Below, piece after piece: positions 25,919 through 33,225 of a stretch of DNA of 53,823 nucleotides (within the stretch, counting starts at the first letter, position 1; every line of letters starts with the position of its first letter). This stretch comes from DATFML01 sp964571225 (GTDB taxonomy: Bacteria > Pseudomonadota > Gammaproteobacteria > DATFLG01). The position numbers were made by a program, and so were the translations under genes. Location: positions 1 through 53,823 of the forward strand of contig CAZNBB010000009.1 in the NCBI GenBank assembly GCA_964571225.1. The letters are read 5' to 3'. The notes beneath the pieces are model-generated. The model had not been told where the DNA came from. It searched no databases and saw nothing but the letters and a program-made list of their open reading frames with translations.

Positions 25919-26862
25919 GCGTCAGCCTCACCGTCAACGAGCTGTACGAAGCCCTGCAGGCCAAGCTGGAGCTGGTATGGGCCGCCGGAAAGCTGGGCGC
26001 CCAGCGTACCATCGAAGCCAGCGAGGACGAGGACCCGACCATATCGCTGGTCGGACATCTGAACTTCATCCATCCCCACCGGGTTCAGGTACTCGGCAAG
26101 ACCGAGTTGGACTACCTGCAAAGCCTGCGCAAGAACTCCCGCAAGGACGCGATCACTCAACTGTTCTCGGGCAAGTCCGACTGCGTGGTGATCTCCGGCG
26201 GACATCCGGTACCCGACGACGTCAGGCAGCGCGCTGAAGCCACCGGAACCCCCGTGTTCGCGTCCCGCCTGAACAGCTCGGAGCTGGTCAACAATCTGCA
26301 GTACTACCTGACCAACCGCTTCGCGGAAACGGTGACCCTGCACGGGGTATTCATGGAAGTCATGGGTATCGGCGTTCTGCTCACCGGAGACGCCAGCGTC
26401 GGCAAGAGCGAGCTCGCCCTGGAACTGGTCAGCCGCGGGCACCGCCTGATCGCCGATGACGCACCGGAATTCGCGCGCATCGCGCCGGACATTCTGAGCG
26501 GCACCTGCCCGGAGGTACTGCGGGACTTTCTGGAGGTGCGCGGACTGGGGGTACTCAACATCCGCGCCATGTTCGGTGACAGCGCCATCAAGCACAACAA
26601 GTACCTGCGACTGGTCATCCGCATTCAGAACATGAGCGACGAGCAACTCAATCTCATCGACCGACTCAGGGGCAGCGCACAGACCCGTACGGTGCTGGGA
26701 GTGGACATTCCCGAAGTCACTCTGCCGGTCGCACCGGGCCGCAACCTGGCCGTGCTGGTGGAGGCGGCCGCCCGCAATCATATCCTGCGACTGAAAGGCT
26801 ATGATGCGAGCCGTGTCTTTATCGAACGCCAACAGCGACACATCGAGCAGAGCACGCCATGA
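25915..26862 (+). CDS. hprK: HPr kinase/phosphorylase
   Basis: 315 aa, full length. Phosphorylates and dephosphorylates Ser46 of HPr. Walker A GDASVGKS (158-165), the family signature EVRGLGVLNIRAMFG and DDAPEF downstream of the P-loop are present; the N-terminal domain (about 1-130) is also complete. The start at 25915 overlaps the ptsN stop; an in-frame ATG eight codons earlier lies within ptsN. HprK is absent from enteric bacteria, so this is a marker of a different lineage. Its target, HPr with Ser46, is encoded about 1.3 kb downstream. Confidence 0.95.
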   Translation: MSVSLTVNELYEALQAKLELVWAAGKLGAQRTIEASEDEDPTISLVGHLNFIHPHRVQVLGKTELDYLQSLRKNSRKDAITQLFSGKSDCVVISGGHPVPDDVRQRAEATGTPVFASRLNSSELVNNLQYYLTNRFAETVTLHGVFMEVMGIGVLLTGDASVGKSELALELVSRGHRLIADDAPEFARIAPDILSGTCPEVLRDFLEVRGLGVLNIRAMFGDSAIKHNKYLRLVIRIQNMSDEQLNLIDRLRGSAQTRTVLGVDIPEVTLPVAPGRNLAVLVEAAARNHILRLKGYDASRVFIERQQRHIEQSTP

Positions 26863-27716
26863 AACTGGTCATCGTCAGCGGCCTGTCGGGCTCGGGCAAG
26901 AGTGTCGCCCTGCATACGCTCGAAGACATCGACTATTACTGCATCGACAATCTGCCGGTCGGCCTTCTGGAGGCCTTCGCCACCCAGCTGGCGGAGGCAA
27001 CCGACCCGCGCCAGGAGCTGGCCGCGGCCGGCATCGATGCGCGAACCCATCCCAGCGGACTGCAGCGTTTCCCGGACATCCTGCGGCACCTGCGTGAGCA
27101 GCATATCGACTGCGAAATCCTGTTCCTGCACGCCGACGAAGATACGCTGCTGAAACGCTTCAGCGAGACCCGACGCAAACATCCATTGTCCCGGCGGGGG
27201 GTGTCGCTGGCCGATGCCGTACGCCTGGAACGCCAGCTGCTTGACCCCATCGCCGCCAACGCCGACGTCTACATCGACACCAGCCGCACGAACATTCACC
27301 AGCTGCGTGACTTGATCCGTCAACGCGTCGCGAACAAGGACTCGCAGACCCTTTCGCTGCTGTTCGAGTCATTCGGCTACAAGCACGGGGTGCCGGTGGA
27401 TGCGGATTTCGTGTTCGACGTCCGATGCCTGCCCAATCCCCATTGGGACCCCCAGCTGCGGCCCTATACCGGCCAGGACCGCCCGGTCGCCGAGTACCTG
27501 GAGAACGATCCCATGGTCGGTGAAATGCTCGCCGACCTGATCCGATTTCTCGAAGCGTGGATCCCGCGCTTCCAGGCGGACAACCGCAGCTACCTGACGG
27601 TCGCTCTCGGCTGCACCGGCGGCCAACACCGCTCCGTCTACCTGACCGAGCGCCTTGCGGCGCACTTTCGGGATCGCCACGAAAACGTCGTTACCCGTCA
27701 TCGGGAGTTGTCATGA
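26859..27716 (+). CDS. rapZ: RapZ, RNase adapter / nucleotide-binding protein
   Basis: 285 aa. P-loop GLSGSGKS (8-15), then SVALHTLEDIDYYCIDNLPVGLL, and the C-terminal LGCTGGQHRSVYLTERLAAHF. In E. coli RapZ binds the sRNAs GlmZ and GlmY and guides RNase E, controlling GlmS and hence amino-sugar supply for the envelope. Whether GlmZ-type RNAs exist here is unknown. It overlaps hprK and the next gene by four bases each. Confidence 0.96.
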   Translation: MKLVIVSGLSGSGKSVALHTLEDIDYYCIDNLPVGLLEAFATQLAEATDPRQELAAAGIDARTHPSGLQRFPDILRHLREQHIDCEILFLHADEDTLLKRFSETRRKHPLSRRGVSLADAVRLERQLLDPIAANADVYIDTSRTNIHQLRDLIRQRVANKDSQTLSLLFESFGYKHGVPVDADFVFDVRCLPNPHWDPQLRPYTGQDRPVAEYLENDPMVGEMLADLIRFLEAWIPRFQADNRSYLTVALGCTGGQHRSVYLTERLAAHFRDRHENVVTRHRELS

Positions 27717-28114
27717 CAGTCGGTCTGCTGATCATTACCCATGACCGGATCGGTCGACAGTTGCTGGATACCGCGACGCGCATGCTGGAGATCTGTCCAC
27801 TCGCCACCCGAACGGTATCCGTGTCCAGCGACTGCAATCCCGACTCCACCTTGGTGGAAGCCCAATCGTTGGTGAAGGAGCTCGACCGGGGCGACGGCGT
27901 GTTGGTGCTGACCGACATGTACGGCTCGACGCCCAGCAACATCGCGGCCCGGTTGCTGGAACAGGAAGGCGTGCGGGTGGTGGCGGGAGTGAATCTGCCC
28001 ATGCTGGTGCGGGTGCTTAACTATCCACGGCTCGGCCTGGACGAGTTGACCGACAAGGCGGTCAGCGGAGGCCGGGACGGTGTCCTGTCATGCAATCGGA
28101 CAAAAGACGACTGA
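27713..28114 (+). CDS. PTS EIIA component, mannose family
   Basis: 133 aa. MTVGLLIITHDRIGRQLL places the phospho-accepting histidine at residue 10 (THD), and VLTDMYGSTPSNIAARLL is the second family motif. No EIIB, EIIC or EIID is encoded nearby, so it likely has a regulatory role in the same relay as HPr and Enzyme I. Start chosen at 27713, overlapping the rapZ stop as ATGA; the longer frame back to 27557 lies within rapZ. Confidence 0.91.
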   Translation: MTVGLLIITHDRIGRQLLDTATRMLEICPLATRTVSVSSDCNPDSTLVEAQSLVKELDRGDGVLVLTDMYGSTPSNIAARLLEQEGVRVVAGVNLPMLVRVLNYPRLGLDELTDKAVSGGRDGVLSCNRTKDD

Positions 28115-28116
28115 CC

Positions 28117-28386
28117 ATGCAGCAAAAAGAGGTCGAGATAGTCAACAAACTGGGTTTGCACGCCCGCGCCGCGGCAAAGTTCGTGACGCTGGCCTCTCAA
28201 TACGCCAGCAGTATCCAGGTGGCACGTGGAGGCCAGCAGGTCAACGGCAAGAGCATCATGGGCGTCATGATGCTGGCCGCGGCCAAGGGCAGCAGCATCA
28301 ACATCACTGCCGAAGGTGACGACGAAGAGGCGGCGATCCGCAGTCTGGAAGAGCTGGTACAGGGACGCTTCGGAGAAAACGAGTAG
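28117..28386 (+). CDS. ptsH: HPr phosphocarrier protein
   Basis: 89 aa. NKLGLHARAAAKF has the His15 phosphorylated by Enzyme I, with Ala18 in place of the Pro of sugar-PTS HPr, as in the nitrogen-type protein NPr. GKSIMGVMMLAA supplies Ser46, the site of HprK. So both phosphorylation sites are present. It starts two bases after the EIIA stop. Whether it is called ptsH or npr is a matter of convention; the Ser46 motif favours HPr. Confidence 0.93.
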   Translation: MQQKEVEIVNKLGLHARAAAKFVTLASQYASSIQVARGGQQVNGKSIMGVMMLAAAKGSSINITAEGDDEEAAIRSLEELVQGRFGENE

Positions 28387-28437
28387 CATTGCGCAGTTCG
28401 GCGGCCTGGGGGGCTGCCGCACCAGAGGGCGGGTGAC

Positions 28438-29279
28438 ATGGCAGTGCAACTGTCGGGAATCGGCGTATCGCGGGGCGTTGCCATCGCGGAAGCGCACATC
28501 CTGCAGCGCGACGCGCTGGAGGTGCTGGAATATGCCGTTCCCGACGATCTGCTGTCCGAGGAAATCGACCGTTTCGAGCGCGCCGTCGCCATCGCCAAGC
28601 GCCAGTTGCGGGAAATCCGCCAGCGCATCCCCAAGGGCACGCGGGCCGATATCGCCAGCTTCATCGACACCCACCTGCTGATGCTGGAGGATTCCACCCT
28701 CACGAAAGCGCCGGTGGAACTCATCCAGGCCCAGGGCTGCAACGCCGAATGGGCTCTGAAGCTGCAGCGCGACGCCCTGGTGCAGGTCTTCGACCAGATG
28801 AACGACCCGTACCTGCGCACCCGTCGGGACGATGTCGACCACGTGGTAACACGCATTCAGCGCATTCTGCTGAAGCGGGGCGAGCCCGAGACCGGCGAGG
28901 TGGATGAGGAACTGCGCGGGCGCATCCTGATCGCCGACGACCTGACCCCGGCCGACACGGTGCTCATGCAACACCAGGGCATCATGGCCTTCGTCACCGA
29001 ATACGGCGGCCCTCTTTCCCATACCGCGATCCTCGCCCGCAGCCTGGGCATCCCCGCGGTGGTCGGTGCACGCAACGTGCGCCGCTACCTGAAGGACGGC
29101 GAGTTGCTGATCGTGGACGGCCAACAGGGCGTTATCATCGCCGGCGCCGACCGGGCCATTCTCCGCCACTACCATGACCGCCAGCACGAAGAACGACGCT
29201 ACCAGCGGGGCCTGTCGCGGCTGAAGGGCAAGCCGGCGGTAACCCGACCGACGATGGGGACCTCCCGCCAGCGGTGGGA
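28438..29279 (+). CDS. ptsI: Enzyme I (PEP-protein phosphotransferase), N-terminal part before an assembly gap
   Basis: 280 codons before the N-run. The HPr-binding domain (about 1-150) is followed by the swivelling phosphohistidine domain with GGPLSHTAILARSLGIPAVVG; the active His is residue 195. There is no N-terminal GAF domain, so it is PtsI-like rather than the E. coli PtsP type. The reading deteriorates about 15 codons before the gap (PAVTRPTMG...), where the family would show PAVT-xDG-...-ANIEL. This and 29294-30169 are one gene interrupted by missing sequence. Confidence 0.88.
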
Positions 29280-29289
29280 NNNNNNNNNN
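29280..29289. other. Assembly gap (10 N) inside the Enzyme I gene
   Basis: Ten undetermined bases, a placeholder of the kind used for gaps of unknown length. From the EI family, roughly 10 residues (the ANIEL region) appear to be missing. The halves on either side are in different reading frames, so the true gap is not 10 bases, or there is also an indel at the edge. Confidence 0.95.
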
Positions 29290-29293
29290 CGCC

Positions 29294-30169
29294 GTGCGGC
29301 AGGTCAAGGCGGAAGGCGTCGGCCTGTACCGGACCGAGTTCCTGTACATGAACCGAGACGACACGCCGGACGAGGACGAGCAGCTGGAGCGCTATCTGGA
29401 GGTGGTCAAAGCCCTCAAAGGCCTGCCCCTGACCATCCGGACCCTGGACCTGGGCGCCGACAAGGAAGTGGACGGTTCCCGACCGGTGGGACGGCTGTGC
29501 ACCAACCCCGCCCTGGGACTGCGCGCCATCCGGTTGTGCCTGAAGGATCCAACCCTCTTCCGGCCCCAGTTGCGGGCGATTCTGCGCGCGGCGGCCCACG
29601 GCCCCGTCAGGCTCATGGTGCCCATGCTGTCCAACAGCCAGGAACTGTTCCAGATGCTGGCGCTGGTGGAGGAGACCAAGCGCGAGCTGGCCCGGGAAAG
29701 CCGGGCCTTCGATCCCAAGCTCCCGGTAGGCGGCATGATCGAGGTGCCTGCCGCGGCCTTGTCGGCGGGGTTCTTTGCCCGGCATCTGGACTTCCTGTCC
29801 ATCGGCACCAACGACCTCATTCAGTACACGTTGGCCATCGACCGCATCGATGACGAAGTGAACTATCTGTACGACCCGCTGCACCCGGCCGTACTGCGGC
29901 TGGTGCAGATGGTCATCGACGCCGGGCAAAAGGCCGGCATTCCCGTGTCCATGTGCGGAGAAATGGCCGGCGATGCCCGCTATACACGCCTGCTGCTGGG
30001 GCTCGGACTGACCGAATTCAGCATGCAGGCGGCGTCCGTGCTCGAAATCAAGCGCATCATCAACGACAGCGAACTAGAGCCCCTCGCCCGGCTCGCACGG
30101 CGGCTGGTCCGCAGCCAGGACCCCCAGGAAGGAGCCCGCCTGTTCGCCGCCATCAACGCCAAAGACTGA
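29294..30169 (+). CDS. ptsI: Enzyme I, C-terminal PEP-binding part after the gap
   Basis: 291 codons in frame up to the stop. The barrel starts with AEGVGLYRTEFLYMNR (phosphate-binding Arg), then IRTLDLGADK, NPALGLRAIRLCL, GGMIEVPAA, the metal/PEP-binding IGTNDLIQYTLAIDR and VSMCGEMAG with the active Cys. The first in-frame GTG after the gap is not a real start; translation continues from 28438 in the true gene. No obvious disabling change is seen, so Enzyme I is presumably intact in the organism. Confidence 0.88.
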   Translation: MRQVKAEGVGLYRTEFLYMNRDDTPDEDEQLERYLEVVKALKGLPLTIRTLDLGADKEVDGSRPVGRLCTNPALGLRAIRLCLKDPTLFRPQLRAILRAAAHGPVRLMVPMLSNSQELFQMLALVEETKRELARESRAFDPKLPVGGMIEVPAAALSAGFFARHLDFLSIGTNDLIQYTLAIDRIDDEVNYLYDPLHPAVLRLVQMVIDAGQKAGIPVSMCGEMAGDARYTRLLLGLGLTEFSMQAASVLEIKRIINDSELEPLARLARRLVRSQDPQEGARLFAAINAKD

Positions 30170-30185
30170 CGGCGGCCGCGCCATT

Positions 30186-30202
30186 CACGCGCAAGGCGCG
30201 TG
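30186..30202 (+). terminator. Small hairpin after Enzyme I
   Basis: CACGCGC-AAG-GCGCGTG: a perfect 7-bp stem with a 3-nt loop, 16 bases after the Enzyme I stop. No U-tract. It could mark the end of the rpoN-ptsI run or an mRNA 3' end. Confidence 0.35.
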
Positions 30203-30218
30203 GATGTGCCGGCCCGCT

Positions 30219-30307
30219 GCGCAGTTTCCCCGACACCCGCAGCGGCATAGCGCTCACGCCTGTCGGGGCGCCGCTGGACCCTGCCGAGGCGCATCGCTAA
30301 ACTGCGC
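30219..30307 (+). ncRNA. Predicted structured RNA (three-way junction) upstream of mgtE
   Basis: The + strand folds into a compact three-way junction. Stem P1 is a perfect 9 bp, GCGCAGTTT (30219-30227) with AAACTGCGC (30299-30307). Directly stacked on it is P2, a perfect 8 bp, CCCCGACA (30228-30235) with TGTCGGGG (30261-30268), with a nested AGCG/CGCT. P3 follows at once, CGCC (30269-30272) with GGCG (30288-30291). It ends 76 bases before the mgtE start. It could be a cis-regulatory leader, a terminator of the upstream operon, or a repetitive palindromic element. I do not recognise a known riboswitch class. Confidence 0.4.
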
Positions 30308-30383
30308 GTCGAACAGCACGGTATCGGCCCAGTGCCCGCTCCATATCCGTCCTGACAGCGCAGACCAGCCCGAGGATTCGTTC

Positions 30384-31745
30384 ATGGCAGAACCCTCCGA
30401 ACAGCAGCAGCCCTCCCAGGACCATCTGCAGACGCTCGCGGAGGCGCTGGAACAGGGCACCGTCGAACCGGTCCGCAAGCTGCTCAACAGTCTGCGCCCG
30501 GCGGAGATCGCACACCTGCTGGAATCCATGCCGCGAGATCCCCGCGCGGTACTGTGGCAGCTGGTGGAACCGGACGACCGGGGCGAGGTGCTGCTGCACG
30601 TCAATGACGAAGTCCGTGCCGGGCTGATCCGGGACATGGAGACCGGCGAGCTGGTAGCCGCCACCGAAGGGCTGGATACCGACGATCTGGCGGACCTGCT
30701 TGCCGACCTGCCTGGCGCCGTCATCCATGAAGTGCTGCGGGCCCTGGACAAGCAGAACCGCCAGCGGCTGGAGGCGGTGCTGTCCTACGCTGAAGACACC
30801 GCCGGCGGCCTGATGGATGTCAACACCATCACGGTGCGCGCCGACGTCACGCTGGACGTGGTGCTGCGTTACCTGCGCTTGCGGGGAACCATCCCCGAAC
30901 TCACCGACAGTCTGATCGTGGTGAGCCGCTACGACAAATACCGCGGGGTACTGCCACTGACCACCCTGCTCACCATGGAACCGGATCACACCGTGGCGGA
31001 AGTCATGGACCGGGAGGTCGAGGGGATCCCGGCCTCGCTGCCGGCAACGGAGGTGGCCAAGCTGTTCCAGGACCGGGATCTGATCTCATCCCCGGTGGTG
31101 GACGAGAACGGCAGACTGATCGGCCGCATCACCATCGACGACGTGGTGGACGTGATCCGCGACGAGGCCGACCACTCGCTGATGAGCATGGCGGGCCTGG
31201 ACGAGGAAGAAGACATCTTTGCGCCGGTGGTCTCCAGCGCCCGGCGCCGCGCGGTCTGGCTGGGCATCAACCTGTTCACGGCATTCCTGGCGTCGTGGGT
31301 GATCGGTCTGTTCGAGGGCACCATCCACAAGATTGTCGCCCTGGCGGTGCTGATGCCTATCGTGGCCAGCATGGGCGGCATTGCCGGCAGCCAGACCCTG
31401 ACCATCGTCATTCGCGGCATGGCACTGGGACAGGTGGGGCCCACCAATGCCCGCTGGCTGCTGTTCAAGGAACTGGCGGTCGGGGTGCTCAACGGCATGA
31501 TATGGGCGCTGGTGGTGGCCGTCATCGCCACCGCCTGGTTCGAGAACGTGCACATCGGCATGATTATCGCCGCCGCCATGATCATCAATCTGGTATGCGC
31601 GGCTCTGGCGGGCTTCGGGCTGCCCCTGCTGCTGCGGAGGATCAGGATCGATCCGGCCCTGGCCGGCTCGGTGCTGCTGACCACCGTCACCGACGTGGTC
31701 GGCTTCATGGCCTTTCTGGGCCTAGCCACCATTTTTCTCCTCTGA
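30384..31745 (+). CDS. mgtE: Magnesium transporter MgtE
   Basis: 453 aa. The cytoplasmic N domain (about 25-125) has LRPAEIAHLLESMPRDPRAVLWQL, then a tandem CBS pair (about 130-255: SAEDTAGGLM-type region and ITIDDVVDVIRDEADHSLM), a connecting helix, and five membrane helices (about 285-453) with the pore motif PIVASMGGIAGSQTLTIVIRGMALG. The cytosolic domain closes the channel when Mg2+ is high. The start was set at 30384 (GAGGATT site upstream); the longer frame would cross the RNA fold. Confidence 0.95.
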   Translation: MAEPSEQQQPSQDHLQTLAEALEQGTVEPVRKLLNSLRPAEIAHLLESMPRDPRAVLWQLVEPDDRGEVLLHVNDEVRAGLIRDMETGELVAATEGLDTDDLADLLADLPGAVIHEVLRALDKQNRQRLEAVLSYAEDTAGGLMDVNTITVRADVTLDVVLRYLRLRGTIPELTDSLIVVSRYDKYRGVLPLTTLLTMEPDHTVAEVMDREVEGIPASLPATEVAKLFQDRDLISSPVVDENGRLIGRITIDDVVDVIRDEADHSLMSMAGLDEEEDIFAPVVSSARRRAVWLGINLFTAFLASWVIGLFEGTIHKIVALAVLMPIVASMGGIAGSQTLTIVIRGMALGQVGPTNARWLLFKELAVGVLNGMIWALVVAVIATAWFENVHIGMIIAAAMIINLVCAALAGFGLPLLLRRIRIDPALAGSVLLTTVTDVVGFMAFLGLATIFLL

Positions 31746-31768
31746 CCAAAACACGTGGACGTATGCCA

Positions 31769-33178
31769 ATGGCCAAACCCTATGACATCGTTGTCATCGG
31801 CTCCGGACCGGGCGGCTACCGCGCTGCGGTCCTGGGCGCCCTGCGGGGCCTCAATGTCGCCATTGTGGAACGGGCTCAATGGGGCGGCTGCTGCCTCAAC
31901 CGCGGCTGCGTACCCAAGAAGACCTGGCATCACAGTGCGCGTCTGATCGCGGCCAGCCGCCACCGCATGTCGGAACGGGGCGTGATCGGCGAGCTGCGAG
32001 GCGATATCGCCGCCGCCTGGACACACCAGAAGGGTGTGGTCCGGACCGTGCGCGACAGCTACACGGATTACATGAAACGCCTCGGCATCGATGCGCTGGA
32101 AGGCCATGCCACTTTGAAGGGCCCAAACCAGGTGCAGGTGCAGCTCGCCGACGGCGAGGCGCGCCTACTGGACACACGCCACGTCATTCTCGCCACCGGC
32201 TCCAGCCCGCGGGTACCGGAATCCCTGCCCGCCACTCCCGGACGTATTCTGACCACCGACATGCTGTTCGACGCCCCGGTGCCCGACGGTCGGCGGGTGG
32301 CGGTCGTAGGCAGCGGCGTAGTGGCCGTGGAGTTCAGCTATATCCTCGCCATGCTGGGCTGCGAGGTGACCTGGCTGGCCCGCTCCACCCTGCTGCGCAA
32401 AGCCCATTACAGTCCCCAGGCGATGGCGGTGCTGCGCCAGGCCCTGAGCCGCGAGGGCGTCGAGCCGCGCAGCGAAGGCGGACGCATCCGCTCCAGTGAA
32501 GTGACCGACGATGGCGTGCACATCGTCCTGGAGGACGGCGGCAGCGTGGAGGTGGACTGGGTACTGCTGGGCACCGGGCGTCATGCCAACACTGAGGGAC
32601 TGGGCCTGGATACGGTGGGGGTGGAAACCGACAGCCATGGATTCGTGCGTTGCGACCCGCACCTGCAGACCAACGTGCCGAACATCTACGCCATCGGCGA
32701 CTGCGCCTCACCCATCATGACCGCTAACAAGGCGCTGGCCGACGCCACCGTGGCGGTAGCCAACATTCTGGAAGCGCGCAGCAGGCACCGGGACGACCTG
32801 TGGGTGCCGTTCGTGGTCTACAGTGCGGTGGAGCTGGCCCGGGTGGGGATGGACGAGGACATGGCCGAGGACGAGGAACTGGAACCGGCGGTGGGCTTCG
32901 CCGCCTTCGAAACCTCTCCGCGCGCCCTGGGCCAGGACGACACCGACGGGTTCGTGCGCCTGATCGGCGACATGGACAGCGGCGCCCTGTTGGGAGGCGA
33001 AATCGTAGGAGCCGAGGCCGGCGAGTTGATTCACCTGCTGGCCCTGGCGCCCGACAGGGATACCGCCCTGCGCTGGCTGGCGGAAGGACGCTTCAATCAC
33101 CCGGCCCGCAGCGAGGAGGTACTCAACGCTACCGAAACCATGGCTAGCAAATGGGGAATGCAGGACCTGATCTTCTGA
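31769..33178 (+). CDS. Pyridine nucleotide-disulfide oxidoreductase (dihydrolipoyl dehydrogenase-like)
   Basis: 469 aa. FAD site VVIGSGPGGYRAAVLGA, redox-active Cys pair in WGGCCLNRGCVPKK (C-x4-C), NAD site VAVVGSGVVAVEFSYILAMLG, FAD segment IYAIGDCA, and C-terminal FNHPARSEEV holding the His-Glu couple of the lipoamide dehydrogenase class. No E1 or E2 dehydrogenase genes are adjacent, so its disulfide partner is unknown. Start choice is between ATGs at 31763 and 31769; the second is nine bases from GTGGA and reads MAKPYDIVVIG. Confidence 0.87.
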   Translation: MAKPYDIVVIGSGPGGYRAAVLGALRGLNVAIVERAQWGGCCLNRGCVPKKTWHHSARLIAASRHRMSERGVIGELRGDIAAAWTHQKGVVRTVRDSYTDYMKRLGIDALEGHATLKGPNQVQVQLADGEARLLDTRHVILATGSSPRVPESLPATPGRILTTDMLFDAPVPDGRRVAVVGSGVVAVEFSYILAMLGCEVTWLARSTLLRKAHYSPQAMAVLRQALSREGVEPRSEGGRIRSSEVTDDGVHIVLEDGGSVEVDWVLLGTGRHANTEGLGLDTVGVETDSHGFVRCDPHLQTNVPNIYAIGDCASPIMTANKALADATVAVANILEARSRHRDDLWVPFVVYSAVELARVGMDEDMAEDEELEPAVGFAAFETSPRALGQDDTDGFVRLIGDMDSGALLGGEIVGAEAGELIHLLALAPDRDTALRWLAEGRFNHPARSEEVLNATETMASKWGMQDLIF

Positions 33179-33225
33179 CCCGCACTCGGGCAAGACTCCT
33201 TGGGGCCGACGCCCGTGTGGCCGGG

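Noticed and set aside
24979..26841. 620-codon minus-strand frame opposite hpf, ptsN and hprK
   Set aside because: Three overlapping plus-strand genes with catalytic motifs explain the sequence; no ribosome site or domain on the other strand.
28387..28437. Hairpin between HPr and Enzyme I as a regulatory site
   Set aside because: Only a 5-bp GCGGC/GCCGC stem in a GC-rich gap; not distinguishable from chance.
30219..30307. Possible tRNA or known M-box riboswitch before mgtE
   Set aside because: Length and stems do not give a cloverleaf (no T-loop GTTCGA, no CCA-type acceptor). The M-box consensus core was not recognised. Kept only as an unassigned structured RNA.
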